64,000 nucleotides of DNA from Panagrolaimus kolymaensis. Taxonomy: Eukaryota; Nematoda; Chromadorea; Rhabditida; Panagrolaimidae. The position numbers and the translations under genes are program-made. Position 1 is the stretch's first letter, and each line of letters begins with the position of its first letter. The notes under the pieces were generated by a model. It searched no databases. It was given only the letters and a program-made list of their open reading frames with translations, and had not been told where the DNA came from. Below are positions 36,501-50,200 of this stretch, one piece after another. The stretch covers positions 496,001 through 560,000 of the forward strand of contig JAJQJQ010000036.1 of NCBI GenBank assembly GCA_028622995.1, in the 5' to 3' direction.

Positions 36501-37270
36501 AAAAATGGGGGCGGCTTTTCCAAAGTAAAGTATTTTTATAAGTGCGCGAAAAAAGTGAAAAATGCGTAGTATTATTATTTGTATTAGCAAAATGTCAAAA
36601 AATAAATCAGCAAGAATGCTTCTTTTTCTTCTCACCTTTAAATAAACTTCGCAATTCTGATATTCGACCTTCTTGTTCATCGATGACAAGTTCGAGGTTT
36701 TCAATTAATTTGGCTTTGATCTGAAAATATTTTTATTAATAATTTGGGGCTATCAAAAATAAATAAATCCAAAAAATAGGACTTTTTTGATTTTTGTAAT
36801 TTATTATCCTGGGATCATCCAAAAAAAATTTGAGTTCCAAAACTAAATAATTATATTTTAATCATTAAATTTATAAATTTGCAAATTTATTACCAAGAAT
36901 CACAAAAAGAAAAGTTTTAGAGTGGAGTTTTTCAATAAAAAAATAAATAATAAAAAGTATGATCAGTTTTATCGAATTAAAGTTATATCCCAAAACTTTG
37001 AATTCTAAACAAATATTGGCATTTTTTGGGGAAAAGTTTGCTCCACGCTTTAATTTAAAGGCGTAATACAAGGCATAAAAAAAGGAATATTAAACTTACA
37101 TTTAAATGAGCTTCATAAAAATGTTTATGCAAATTTGAACTATGTTCTTCTATTTCTTGATTGGATTCACATTTATCAAAATCAAAATAACCCATGGTTG
37201 AAGCTTTTGCTTCTTCTTCCTCTTTTATCGGAAGCGGAGGAGGACTAACCAAGAATGGCCTAGGACCCAT
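33566..37270 (-). CDS. Kinesin-14 (C-terminal motor kinesin, Ncd/KIFC1-like)
   Basis: About 670 residues. ATG at 37270 (MGPRPFLVSPPPLPIK), six or seven exons, stop TAA at 33566. The N-terminal part is charged and helical, with coiled-coil stretches (IKAKLIENLELVIDEQEGRI; LSDENFELKEELQKAKLENR) and an acidic Ser-rich middle. A neck then leads into the motor: LRGNIRVFCRIRP is the kinesin-14 neck-motor junction. The motor has a P-loop AYGQTGSGKTYTMDG split by an intron, switch I NDQSSRSHA, switch II LIDLAGSER, and HVPFRNCLLTRILEDSL. A motor at the C-terminus means minus-end-directed movement, used in spindle assembly. The tail after the motor is Thr/Asn-rich. The exon before the ATG starts right after a TTTTTAG acceptor, so the mRNA may be trans-spliced or have a leader intron. 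Nematodes have several kinesin-14 genes; orthology is not decided. Confidence 0.93.
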
Positions 37271-40200
37271 TCTCAAAGAATTCAAAAAACTAAAATGAAA
37301 ATATAAAAATATTTTTGCAAATTTTTCAAATATAAAATAAAAAAGTAAAAGTAAAAAATAGTTTTTTGCATTCAAAAAATAAATTTAAAAAAAACTGGAA
37401 ATCGCGGTGGGTTTTTTATTTAACGGATTATTATTTATTCATACAGAATTAAAAAGGAAAGAAAAAACATGTGTTTTTTAGAGAGAAAAAAAGGATAAAG
37501 GCGCGAAAATAAAAAAAAAACATCGAAAACATTTTTGAAAAACAAGCTTTTTTCCTTAAAAAAAGGAGTAACAACTAAAAAACTTTTTAAAATAAAAATT
37601 ACAAATTTTTTTTTGGACGATGAAGCGGAAAAAAACTTTTTTTTAAAGAAAATAAAAACTCGCCAAAAAACATCATAAAAAATATAACATTAATCCTTGA
37701 AGTTTCATCGAAATTTTTTTATTTTTTTATTTTGGAGAATTTTTGCAAAAAAAAAGTTGTTATATCATGTTTCTGGAAGTTTGATGTAAAAAAAAGTGAA
37801 CGCAATTATTTATCATAAATTTATTTATTATTTAGCTTCCAATGGAAAAATGGAACAACTCTTCAATTATGTAAAACAAAGAAGCAAAATAAATTAGAAT
37901 GGAAAACAAAAAAAAATGAATGTAATAATAAGTTTTAATGAAAAGAATAAAATGAATTTTTGTTGCCAAAAAAAGTATTAATGGTAAAAATCGCCTCAAA
38001 AAAAGCATTTTTAGTTTAATAAGAAATTCCATATTTTCTTCAGAAAAAAAAGTTTTTTAGTATTATAAACAAAATTTTAAAAAAATTTGCTGAGAAATTT
38101 GTGAGAAAAATCATTATTCAAAATTTAAATTCAGTAATAATTAATTCTCTTCGAAAACATAGAAAAAATTGTAGTATAAAACTTTATTATTGCTTGTGCA
38201 AAGTATTTCATCAACTTCACGCATTTACAACAAAAGCTGTTAACTCTCTCAACAATATTCTTTTTAACTAACTATGCTATGCGTGTACATATGTAAGTGG
38301 GTAATAATAATTTATGAATATGTATGTAATAATTAAACATATAAGTATTTAAGTGGAAAAAGAAAGAGGGAGTAAAAAAGCGAGAAAAAAAACTAGAAAC
38401 AAATATGGAAAAGCGCGAAAGATAGAGAGAGAGATTGAGAGCCAACGTCCATATTCATTCTTCTTGCTTTGTTGTTATTTGTTTACTCAACCAAAAAAAT
38501 AAAAATACATACGTTGTCGTATATTTTATGTTTCATAGAAAAATTGTTTGGGATTGTCGTCGTCAGAGAGATATGTAACAGTTTCTGGATAATAAAAAAA
38601 TATAGAGAAAAAACAGGCAAGCTGATTTTTTGTGTATGTATTTATTTATACAGTCAAAATGGATAAAGTAGATGAGAGATGAGAGGAAAAAAATACGCGT
38701 AAAAACGATGAGAGCTTTTTTTGGAAGAGGATGGTCTGGTTTGGTCGCTTGATTGCTGACCATTAAATCAAAAGCAAATTTAGCAGTGAGATAGATGTTC
38801 CAAAAGAGAGGAATTTTTTTTGTATTTTAATGCAGCAAACACTAAAACAAACAAATTTAGAAAAAAAAACTAGCAATTTTTAATTAAATCAAAAAATTAT
38901 CACAAGAAGCAAAAGTTTTAAATGACAAAAATAGTTAGCTTATTTTCGTGAGAAAATGAAAATTTTTAACGATAAAATTTATTGACACTTTTTGAATGAA
39001 AAAATTGATGGTGATTTATGTTTATTTTTTAATTGTATCCACAATATTTTTTGGAAAAAAATAAGAAACCTGTCTTTGAAGAGTTATTATATTTTTAAAA
39101 ATGACTAATGTCCTAAACTTGAACTTGACCTTAACCTTGAATAATTTTTAAAATTGTTCAAAAATCTTACTAAAATTTCAGATTCAATCGAAAAACTCAA
39201 GAATTTTATAACTCCGAAAATGGTTCTCAAACAGAAATTTTAATTTTGATACGAAAAATTTAAAACAAAAATACAATATTTAATTCTTCTGTTAATTTGT
39301 GAAAGCAAAAAATAAGTTGAAAAAATAAAATAAAGCAAGCGTCGTCAAACTTTTACTTTTTTTATATATATTTAATCTAATGTGTACCATCATTGTTGTT
39401 GATTTATCTCACCTCTTCCAACAACTAACTACTTACTAAAAATAACAAAACAGCCAACACAAATCTATCTATCTCTTTCTCTATCTTTTTTCTATAGACT
39501 CATTCAACAACAACAATAACAAACATATGAAGAGATCATCCATTCTCCTCAAATCTCTTTTTTTATTTTCTGTCTATCTTCATTTTTTTTCAATGTCAAA
39601 TAAAAAAAAAGATTCATTCCTTTTCCTTCTTCTTTCTGCCTGTGCGCGAGTGCCTGTACATATATTTTAAAGGGAAATATTAAAAAAAAAACAGAGATAA
39701 ATATATTGTTCGAATCGAATATGAAAAAATGAATGAAGAAAAAAATAATAATAATAAATATTGTAAAAAAAACACACAAACTTGGTGGTACATAACATAG
39801 TTGCGCACAGTCATGGAATGAAAGAAGAAAAAAACTAAAAAAAAGCAATCGACTCACTTTTGAACAAAAAAAAACAAACATGAGAGATGAGAGATGAGAA
39901 AGATTGAGAGGAAAAGGAAGAAAATTAACTTGAAAGGAAAAAAGAAGATATCGCTCATATTTTTTTATTAATTTTTTTGGAGGCAGACACTACCGATTAA
40001 AGAAAAGAATGAATGGATGGATCAACTTGGAAAAAAAGGCTTACATGAATCAAAAAAAAAACAGCAAATCAAATAAATAAAAAAAACTATGTATGTTTTA
40101 TTAGATACTTAGATATTCTTTTTTTATAACGACTCAATCTTCTTTGTAATCTAAGAAGGCAGTTTTTTTTATTTGTCTATCAAGAAGAGACACATGAATG

Positions 40201-43019
40201 AGAGGTGCTGTAAGAATAAAAAGTTGTTGAAGATGATGTTGTTCCTCCTCATCCCTCTTCCAGCCACTTTTTATTTATATAATAGTTTTTATTTATTTAA
40301 CTATTATTATTAATACATAACTATCTTTTTTTTGTGTTCTTCATCGTCGGCTGCTTTTTTTGAATAAAAGAAAAAAAGGTTGAATTACTTTTTTTCTTTA
40401 TTTCTTTTTATATATATTTTTTTATTTATTTATATATGCGTTTTCTGTCTTCTTTTTTTTCTTTAAGTATTCAAACAAAAAAAAAAACCAAAAAACATAA
40501 CAAGCAAGTTTTTAATTTTATTTTTGGAAGAAGAACGTCAAAGCTTGAAAAAGTTATGTCAAACGTAAGTAAAAAGATTGGATGAGGGAAGATTCTTTGT
40601 TGTCGTCACGTCAAAAGTTAGTGATTTTTTTTATATGAAAGTACTTTCTTCCACAACACCTCATGATTCAAAAAAAAAGTAACACTTTTTTTGTTGTTGC
40701 AATTTTTGCAAAAAAACGAAGGATTTTTTTTTTTGTAAATGACAGCTTTTTTTAACTTTTGCAAAAATAAAAGTTTAATTATCAAAGAAAATGAACACAT
40801 AGTGGAAAGAAAATAAATCAAAACACAAAGTCTTCTATTTTTTGATTATTCTGATGGTTGTCGGTGAATAAAAGCAAAAAAAATTATTTTGAGAGATCGT
40901 CTGAGTGTTTGAGATCAAAAATAAAAAAAAGCGTCATTCTTGAATTTTTTTTAAATTTTTATATTACCTAATTGAAGGATAAGATAAATAAATTTAATCA
41001 AGTTAAAAAAACTTATGGTTTTATTTTAAAAAATTCCTGGAACACGTTCGTATAAAAATTTGCAAATTTACGGGGCACCAAAATAAAATAAAAAACAGAC
41101 ATAGGCGATAACGTTGAGAAAAGTTTTGGTTAGAGGAAGCACAAAAAGGAGATATCGAAAAAATTTAAATTCTTATAACTAATCCATAGAAATAATCTTC
41201 AAAAATAGCCTTTTCCACATTGAGACGACTGATCTCTCCATATTTTCACTTTTCATCTCCATCTCCACCTTCTCATTCTTCTCGTTAGTTTCCTTTACTT
41301 TTTTTAATGCAAAAGTTTAGCCTTGAAGAAGAAAAAGATAGAAAAAGATAGACGACGACCCTATCGCATTCTTTTTTTTTCTTCGCTGCTGTATCATCAT
41401 CAATACAAATATGGATGGAACTCAAGTAAAATAAATAAATACATAAATAAATAATAATAAAAAGGGTAAACGTTCGTTCGTTCTCGTCAAGTCAAAAAAA
41501 GGGGTGAAAACCCCAGAAAAAAAAATATCCAAGACTAAACCAAAAAAAGAAAAAGTGATATAATCTTTTTTTGTTTTGTTTATTCAAAATATTTATTTTT
41601 TTTCTTCATTTTTCTTTTTTGACTCAAAACAAACTCATAAACTTAAACCCCTAAATATTGCACTTCTCTTGAGTTCACGTTATTTTATTGGAAGAAATGA
41701 GTCTTTTTTTATTCCAGAAAATTGTTTTTTGAACCGCTGCACTCTGACCACAGACAAGAAAGAGATAAATAAAAAGAGTGAATAAGAGCGCGCAAAAAAA
41801 TCATTTATTTAAAAAAAAAAGAAAAAAATGGAACGTTTCCGTTTTTATTTTTGTCATTTTTTTTACTATTATCGACTTTTCTTATTATTGTGGATGTTGT
41901 TGAATGAAGTTTTATTTTGTGATTCATGCACAGTCATTTTTTTTTCTTTAAGTTTCTTTAAGGAGTAATTAGTTTAAGAAGAAGAAAAAAATAATTGAGA
42001 TTAAAAAAGGAAGAACGAAGATGAAGAAAAAAAATCAGATATAAAAAAGTTGTATTTTACCAATGTAAAAAATTTTTATTCCCACAACCAAGAAAAAAAA
42101 TACGAACGCTTTTTAAAAAAAGCTTCCGAAATGTTAAGATGACGTAAGCCAAACCACCACCAACAGCTTTTTTAACTTTTTTTTAAAAAACTTCTAAAAA
42201 GAAAAAAGGGGAAAATCGGAAGAAGATAGATTAGTGGCACATTTCCCCCATGGGTGAAATAATCCTCCACATCAACAACTTTTAAAGGAAACTCAAATAT
42301 AAGAAAAAAAAAGTTTAAAAAAATAAAAGTAACAAAATGCATTCAGTTTTGTTTTAGAAAATATATTCCTTACTAAAAAAAACTTCGCTACCATACTCAA
42401 AAAAAAAAGAAAAAGAGTAAAACAAGCTCCGATGTAATAAAAAAAAGGTTATATATGTAGCAAAATTGCAACATCTGATGCCAAGAAAAAGAAAGAAAGA
42501 CATTTGGTGTTTTTATTTTACATCCTTTCTTTCTTCTTCTTCTTCTTCCATTTGATCGTGGAAGAAAGTTTTTTTAATTACGATTTCATTTTTATGATTT
42601 TTTCTAAGCCACAAAAAAATCAAAGCTATAAAAAAGTTTTTTTGGAAGAAAAAAAATATGATGACAAAATAAAATAAAAAATGCTTTAAAGTTTAAACTA
42701 AAAAGATAATTAAAAAAAAGTTTTATTAAGAAAGACAGACAGCAAAGGAAATGTTAAAGAAGAAGAAGAAAATAGATAGAAATTATTCACTCTTTTTTTT
42801 ATGGCAAAAAATATGGCTATTTTGGGTGGTTTTAGTCGTAGAAGATAGCTTTGAAGGAAGCAAAAAAAAAAAACCGGAACTACAGTATCCATCTTCTTCA
42901 AAGTTAATTTGAAAACAAAAAGTAAAAAAATTTCTTCTTTCACCTTTGTTGTTGCTAACAAAATATTTTAACCAACAAAGGTTTTAAAAAAATATCTACA
43001 AAAAAACAGAGCAAAAAAA
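37271..43019. other. Gene-free low-complexity region, 5.7 kb
   Basis: Long stretch with no coding signal on either strand. It is full of A or T runs, AAATAA-type repeats, GA-rich patches (GATAGAGAGAGAGATTGAGAG near 38418) and TTC runs (near 42530). All ORFs are Lys/Phe-rich shadows of these runs. It could hold distal regulatory DNA of the kinesin gene. Confidence 0.6.
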
Positions 43020-43735
43020 CGGTGGTACGACAATTGCGGCTTTGGAATTTGCGGCGCGACACTTGCGCCCCGACACTTGCGGTTACGACTTTTGCGGCTT
43101 TACCATTTGCGGCGCGACACATGCGGCCGACATTTGCGGCTCTAAAGGATCCACATATATACGCTTGGTACATTCATAAATCCATACCTCCAATACACCT
43201 CATATGCTTAAACTTCAACCCTGGGTTGTATCTCAGTCCATAGATCCACCCGAAGGGGATTCTATGTTAGGATAAGTTTCTCATCGTCTTAGTATAACCG
43301 GTGTTCCGAGTAAATAAAATATATTGGAATATTCTAAATTGGTGAATGATACTTCTCATTTTATATTTCAGAATTTTTATTTATATTTTTAAATATGTTT
43401 ATAAATTTATTTACGTATTTAAAAATTTATTTATATATTTAAAAATTCGGAATTCTTTTTTATTAATTCATTAACATGGTGTATGGGTTTAAAGAGAGTA
43501 TCCAAGTGCTTCTAGTATATCCCAATCAATGGAATGTATTAGGTGTATCCAAGTGTATTTGGTATATGACAATATGGATTTATAACTGTATGGATGTATA
43601 TAAATGAATTTAATGAAGCTTAAATGAAAAAGCCGCAAATGTCGTTTTTCAAAATTTATAAAGGCGCAAGTGTCGTAGCCGCAAATGTCGGGCCGCAATT
43701 GTCGGGCCGCAAATGTCGCAGCCGCAAAAGTCAGT
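43020..43735. mobile_element. GC-rich fold-back element with about 14-bp subrepeats
   Basis: Both ends carry tandem, degenerate copies of a 13-15 bp motif with consensus CGACAxTTGCGGC: about eight at the left end (43028-43142) and about six in inverted orientation (GCCGCAAATGTCG) at the right end (43631-43735). The core of about 480 bp is AT-rich, with no ORF of note. The ends are strikingly GC-rich in an otherwise very AT-rich region. Inverted terminal arrays of short direct repeats resemble fold-back transposons. No target duplication could be fixed and no transposase is present. Similar DNA could also form from expansion of a minisatellite. Confidence 0.75.
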
Positions 43736-45022
43736 GCGCCAAAAAAACGACGAACAAGTAGGCCTGTCTCAAGCTTCCTCCAATCGTTGTTAGTTACTTC
43801 AAAGAAAATAAAAAATCAAAGACAAAACAAACAAACAAACAAACAAACAAAAAATAATCGTTCCCCGAAAAAAATTTTTTTCATGGATGTTTAGAAAGAT
43901 TAAAGAAAACAGCTAAAAGCTTTAAAAAAAATTTTTGCTTGCTGCTTCTGTTAGCTGTTTTTGTAAATTTTATAGGTTGGTAGAGAGAAAAAAACAAGTT
44001 ATTTCCGTCGTTTGTTAACTAACTAGCTTATTTAATCCAAAGCGAAAGCAAAAACAAAAAAAAAAATAAACCTTTTCTCGATTCAAAAATTATTTGAAAC
44101 AAAAAATTTATTTTTATAAAAAAAATGGAGGGCGGAAAGATAATCTCTCTCAACCGCAAAAAAAAAGTAAGTATGTTAGATAGATAGTTGCGATTGCTTA
44201 AATGTTACTTTTTCTCGACGACTACCACTACCACAACCACCGCCATCTGTTGCTTCCATAAAAAAAATTTAGTGGAATGTTTTTGGAGCTAAAAGAAACA
44301 ACAAAAACAGCAACCGGTCGAATTTATTTATTTATTTATTCCCATCAACTAACCAAAAAATAAAAAACCTCTTGACTAACTTACCAAAAAAAAGTTTATT
44401 ATTTGAGGGTGAAAAAAAAAGAGGAGAAGCTGGTGTGTTTCTTTATTTTTCTTTCTCAAAAAAGAACTTCTCAACCTCTTAGACATAAAGAGTGGTAGTT
44501 GATGATGATGAACTATTATAAAAATAAAAAAACAGGAAATGAACTATCTCACTTTTGACGACGACGACCAAAACGATTGTCGTTTTTGTTGCTGCTGCAA
44601 ACCCAACATAAAAGTTTTTTTGAATGACTCCATTTTCTTCCTCTGGGTTCTTCTTCTTCTTCTTCTTCAACTTCTTATATGTTAGGTACTATTATATCCT
44701 TAAAAAGTAAAAAAAGTGGTGGAAGAAAAGAGAGGAAAAAATGACTAACACGTTCTCCTTTCAGTAAACAAAGAAAGAAAACCCAATCCGTCATCTCGCA
44801 AATGCACAATCTTCCATCCGCTCTCTTTCTCTTGTCTGCCAAATGAAAGCTCTTATCACTTTTGAATTCAAAAGTACATAAGTTTCTGTTATGCAAATAA
44901 TAAAGTAAACAAATAACAACAAAATTTTTATTAAGTTTTTAAAAAATAAACAACTTAAAACAACAAAAGGCTAATAATTAATATAGCATTAAAAGAACCT
45001 TAACAACAACAACAATGAACAT
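43736..45022. other. Intergenic low-complexity DNA
   Basis: Includes an (AAAC)n microsatellite at about 43826-43849 and TTC runs near 44650. No gene seen. The right end is the 3' region of the p53-family gene. Confidence 0.5.
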
Positions 45023-46884
45023 TTATAATTCTTTTTTTGAATCATCAGCTTTGAATTGATTATACAAGTAAACATTCTTCCATGTGATGAATGAGTAATG
45101 AAGTTGAGCAGCATCTTCAGAAGGAATTCCAATGGTTTCAAAGTACTAAAAAGAAGAATGTAAAAAGGAGAAAAAACGAAAAAAGAAACTAACGGTCTTA
45201 TGATAAACTTTCAATAAATCTTCCATAGTTTCGACTCGATTGACTTCGAACAAATGATTATGCTTCGTATGATTCATTGTATCAAGCCAAAGATCGATGG
45301 ATGAAAGTTCATCAAATTGACTACTTTGTAAACCATCTTTTTGCCGAGCACCAGCATTCTTGAGACCATAATATTTTTGTTCTACAGCAATTGTATGAGC
45401 TTGTTGAAGAAGTTGAAGATAACTATCACGACCAAAAATCTATAATAATAAGCTTAAAATCAATAGCATAAAAGAATGTTAAACATACTTCAATGGTGTA
45501 AACTTTATTAGAACAATCTTCACTGTCGCTGGTTGATGGTTCAAGCGATGGTTGATTTGAACTAGCTCCTTCACAAATTGATTGAAGACGACGACGTTTG
45601 AGACCAGGATCAAAAGCTGCATGACAAGAATTGATACGCATTTTCATATTTTGATTAGGAAGAGATGCGGCAAGAGAATCGCGACCAGGATTAGTAGATA
45701 TCTTAACTTGAAGCCGACGACAAATGACCAGTTGACCAACGGTAAGATTGAAATGCAAGAAAAAGTTAGCTCTCGTGAAATCAGAGCTTAAACAAGAAAA
45801 CGAGAGTCCAATGGAAGGTTGATCATGATTAGGATATTGAAAACGGAGAATTTGAGTTCCATCAGCCCATGCACAATGTTGAACACCTTGATCATCCGTA
45901 CGAACAACCATATTACCATATGGACTTTCTAAAAAACGGAGACAGAAATATACATATGAAAGAGAAAAGAGAACATACCATCACGATGTTTGTTACAAGC
46001 TAAAACAGCTCTGTTCTTATTCTTCTCATCAGCGAACTTCATAAAAACATCAACCGTAGCACCACCTTGATCTGAAATAGGTTGACCAAGATAAAAGCAA
46101 AAGATTTTTCCACGAGCAACATGTAAGGACTTTGTGTCATTGTTGAACTGAAAAGAGTGACGTTAATTCATTCCCTTCAATAAATGCAAGAACTTACCAC
46201 AAGTTGAGGATGTTTGATGTTGGTTTTTGGAGGCTCTGTAATGATGTCAAATTTGTCATCAAGTTCGGTGAAAAGGCTTTGACTTTCAGGAGCAACTTTT
46301 GAAATATCAGTTGAAAGTGGACCATAAGCGACGTTGTTTGGTGTTGGAAAAGGAATTGGCTGAGGTTGTGATGATGAAGGATGATAGTTGGAACTTGTAG
46401 CATTGTAGCGTTGAGAACCAGTTGCCGTTCCATTTACATAACATGGTCGACCAGAGAACGTACGAGTAAGAGTTTGAGTTTCACTCAAAATGAAACCATT
46501 TGGATCTGCAGGATGACGAAACATTTCTTGTGAAGTTTGCTCCTAAAAAACGAACAATGATTAGTAACACAAGAACTAACTATAATATTTGAAGCAAGAA
46601 TCTAAATTGGTCCTAGTATGAGGAATGTAAAGCGATAGTAAAGCTCAAGCATACGTACTAACATATTTCGTTTGAAGCAATATGCTTTAAATGTACTCGA
46701 AAATGCTCAAACAATAACACGAAAAATAAAAGGTAAAAATTCAGAAAAAGAGCTTACAATAAATGAAGAGTAATCACCGATGCTAGTACAAGCAAGAAGT
46801 TCTTTGTTGTCCTGAAAAATGAAAATTTAGGTAAATAAAACATACATACATGTAAGAATAACTTACTTCAGTTTCATCAGCCAT
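45023..46884 (-). CDS. p53/p63/p73-family transcription factor with SAM domain
   Basis: Seven exons give about 470 residues. ATG at 46884 (MADETE), stop TAA at 45023. The core DNA-binding domain begins near DKFDIITEPPKTNIK, and HVARGKIFCFYLGQP follows. Zinc ligands appear as CNKH, matching p53 Cys176 and His179. SFSCLSSDFTRANF matches CNSSCMGG, so the fourth ligand (p53 Cys242) is Asp here. VKISTNPGRD matches p53 VRVCACPGRD, with the Arg273 position as Lys. Next come a basic linker (GLKRRRLQS), the oligomerisation segment KVYTIEIFGRDSYLQLLQQA, close to p53 YFTLQIRGRERF, and a SAM-like domain (SSIDLWLDTMNHTKHNHLFE; YFETIGIPSEDAAQLHYSF). This is the layout of p63/p73 and of nematode CEP-1, which guards germ cells against DNA damage. 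All splice junctions are in frame. Confidence 0.85.
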
Positions 46885-47240
46885 AGTTCATTAGCGAAAT
46901 GCTACAAAATATTGCAAAAATATTTGTAAAAATACGAAGAATTCTGCAAAGATACAAAAAGGTTTGAAAAGTTTGATGAAAAAAATCAAAGAATGAATTT
47001 TTTGCAAAAAAAAAGCAAAGAAAGAAGCAGAAAGTTTTCGTGTTAAAATCCATTTTCGATTGGGAAAGCAAAATGATACAGTATTTTTTTGCTTCCTTTT
47101 TTTACTGTTGCTGGATTTCACTCTTTTTTTTTTATGTAGCTTTGACTTCCAAAGTTTATAGGTTTACTTTTTTTATTATTATTTTATAAAACTACTAAAC
47201 ACACAAAATTATTAACATATGAATTGAAGGAAGTTAAAAT
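46885..47240. other. Spacer between p53-family gene and alpha-glucosidase
   Basis: Promoter and 5' region of the p53-family gene and the 3' region of the downstream-pointing glucosidase, all AT-rich. No specific site identified. Confidence 0.5.
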
Positions 47241-50200
47241 TTAATGATTTTTCCATTGTAAAAGCCACGAATCGCCTGAATTAAGATTGATGAAATTAGT
47301 TCCAGTGATATTTAAAATTTTTGAAAATGGTGAATAATCTGATGCTGGTGCATCGATTGGTGAACCATTTAGATAAAAGCTTTTAAGATCAGGTAATGAT
47401 GGATAACCAAATACTTCGATGTTATCCAAATATGGAAGGGTTAAACCGGTCTAAAAAATTGTTTTAGGATTAGTTAAAACTTTTTTTGGAGTAAAAACAA
47501 AAATGCTTACAGCTTTTTTAGTTTGAGTAATTTTAAGTTGTCCATTAACGGTGGTATAATTGAATTCATATATAAAATGATAATAATTATGTGTATCGAT
47601 AGTTTCCACCCATGCTTCTCCATCATCCCAATATAATTCTCCTTTAGCCATCGCTGTTGTTCCATCATCATTATTTTTAAGGCCTACAACAAGTTCAAAA
47701 CGATTTTTACGTGCATCCACAGTTGTAAGGGCTGGAGATTGTCGAGGAAGGATTGCACCAGCGCGAAGAAAAACGGGAATTAGAGCATTCCAAGGCGCAG
47801 CAAATGTTCCACGACCTGATGAAACTTTAGTTCCATAATATGAATCAAACATGGAATACCATTCTGCTCCAGTTGGAAGATATGCATCAACAGTAGTGGC
47901 GCCTTGAGTAACCACAGGAACAATAAGCATATTAGAACCCCATAAAAATTGATGAGATAAATTATGGGTTGCTTCTTCATCAGGGAATTCAAAGAATAAT
48001 GGTCGAACGACTGTTCCACCATTGAGGGTTGCAGCAAAATGCAATGAAAATAAATATGGTAAATGACGATAACGGAATAGATTATGTTTCCGGGTAGCTG
48101 CAGCAACCGTAGGCCATTGTGCAGGATCTTGAAGGGGAGCTCCAAGAGTATTATGATTTCTTGAAAAACTATGGAATGCACCCATTTGTTGCCATCGAAG
48201 ACATAATTCTTCCGTGGTAGTACCAATAAATCCACAAATATCTGAACCAACATATGGAATACCAAACATATTAAATTCTTGTGCGCCTATTACAGATGTT
48301 TGTAAATCTTCCCATCGAGCCGTGTTATCGCCCAACCAATGACCCGCATATTTACCTGATGATGGAAAGGTGGATCGTGAAATAACTGCTCCACGTTTAC
48401 CATTTTTCGCTGCTTTTAAAGCTTGATATGTTGCAACAGTTTCCGACCAACCATAAAGATTTTTAGTATCATAAAATTTTTGGGTTCCACGCATCGTAGT
48501 TCCAAACATGCATAAAGTTTTTGTTGCAAGTACATTACCACCTTGCCAAAAGCTACTGTAAGTTGGATATGGTGGAATATCATAGCCTGCATCATTTCCA
48601 CTTGTAGGACATTTAAGAGGTAAATCATCTGGATGATCACTAGAATCATAATACCATGGATGATCTTCATTTGTACCAAAATTAGATGGTTCATTCATAT
48701 CAATCCAAATTCCATCAAACGCTTGTTGTTGATGATATTGAACAAATTCATTTATCCACCATTTAGTTGTTAAACCAGTTTGATCCAAAAAATCTGGGAA
48801 TCCTACATGTTTATCTGGCCATACAACACCTAACATAACTTTAGTATTTTTTGCAAGGGGATATTGATCTTGAATATTTCTCATAACCACATCCTCTCTA
48901 GGCCATTCAATGAAACTTGCATTTTGTTCCATAGCTCGTTTAAAGCTATCATAATCTGCTTCAATAGCGGGATCAAAAATGATTATAACTTTTTTACCCA
49001 TACTATGAAGAGTTTCAGTGTAATTTGGCCATGCTGCCCATTTATTATGATCATAAGTAAAATCTAAAACAAAATAAAATATTTATGAAAATAATTAATT
49101 CTTTGGATTTCTTTTTTCGAAAAGTTAGTTTTTTGGGTCCTTTATATTCTTACCTTTATATCTTTCCATATAATCAATATCAGCAAATTGAACATCTTGT
49201 GGAATTCCAGCATCAATTAAACGTTTAACAGTTTCTTCAACTTCCGCCACTCCTGTGTACCCATATCGACACAATTGAAATCCAAGAGCCCAATAAGCTG
49301 GTAAAAATGGAGTACCAATAACTTGTTGATATTGTTGAATAACATCTTCAGGTTTGGGTCCAGGGAAAAAGAAGATTTCAAGTTGGCCACCTATGGTTCG
49401 ATAAGTTAAATGTGGAGCAGGCCCTGTAACAACTTCTTGAGCATTTGAATTAAATATAAATACACCATATGCTTTTCCATCATCTTCTAATCCAAGATAA
49501 AATGGATGAACGCCATAAAGATTTTTAGTTGTATCACTTGCTGAATCTGGTGGCTCATCTCTTGCAAACATTCCCCAAGTAGTATATTTCGTAAAATCAT
49601 GTTGTAAATTTTTGTGGATATGTTCACCAAAACCATAAATTTTTTTAGATGGTAAATAAGTGGCAATTTGAATAAATTGATCGGAGAATAGCAAACCTCC
49701 AATGCTGGTATCCCAAATTCTAACACCATTTGATTTTCGTTTAACATTGAAAGAAAAAATATCTTTACTTGTGAGTTCCACGGTTAACGCTTCACTCGAT
49801 TGAATATTTGCATCTTCATTCAATGGAACAACGGGGCGCCAACGTGTAACTCCAACTGGGGTTATAGAAATTTTCACGGCACTTCCCAAATTTTTCCATT
49901 GAAATTGTAATTGAGCGAAGTTGCTTCCATATGGATTTCCCACGCTATTATTAGCCGGAATAAGAGTGGCACTGGTTTTAGTTATCGATGATGCTGCATA
50001 TCCTGTTCCGGCTGGGTAATAACAAAGTGGAACGGTTGGATTGGCCTAAAAGTTAAAATACTATAATTTGTTGCTTCGAATCGAGAAAATATATTAATAT
50101 AAACTTTAAGATTCCGTTAATTAAGTTTTTAATCGTAAGCTTTTAGTTTTTTTAAGCGTTTTTAATTTAAAAAGAGTTAGTAAAATAAATTGCGCTAACC

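Noticed and set aside
39549..42961. Phe/Lys-rich ORFs in the gene-free region
   Set aside because: They arise from long A/T runs and lack any domain or splice pattern.
43022..43243. ORFs over the GC-rich repeats
   Set aside because: The repeated residues reflect the 14-bp nucleotide repeats, not a protein family.
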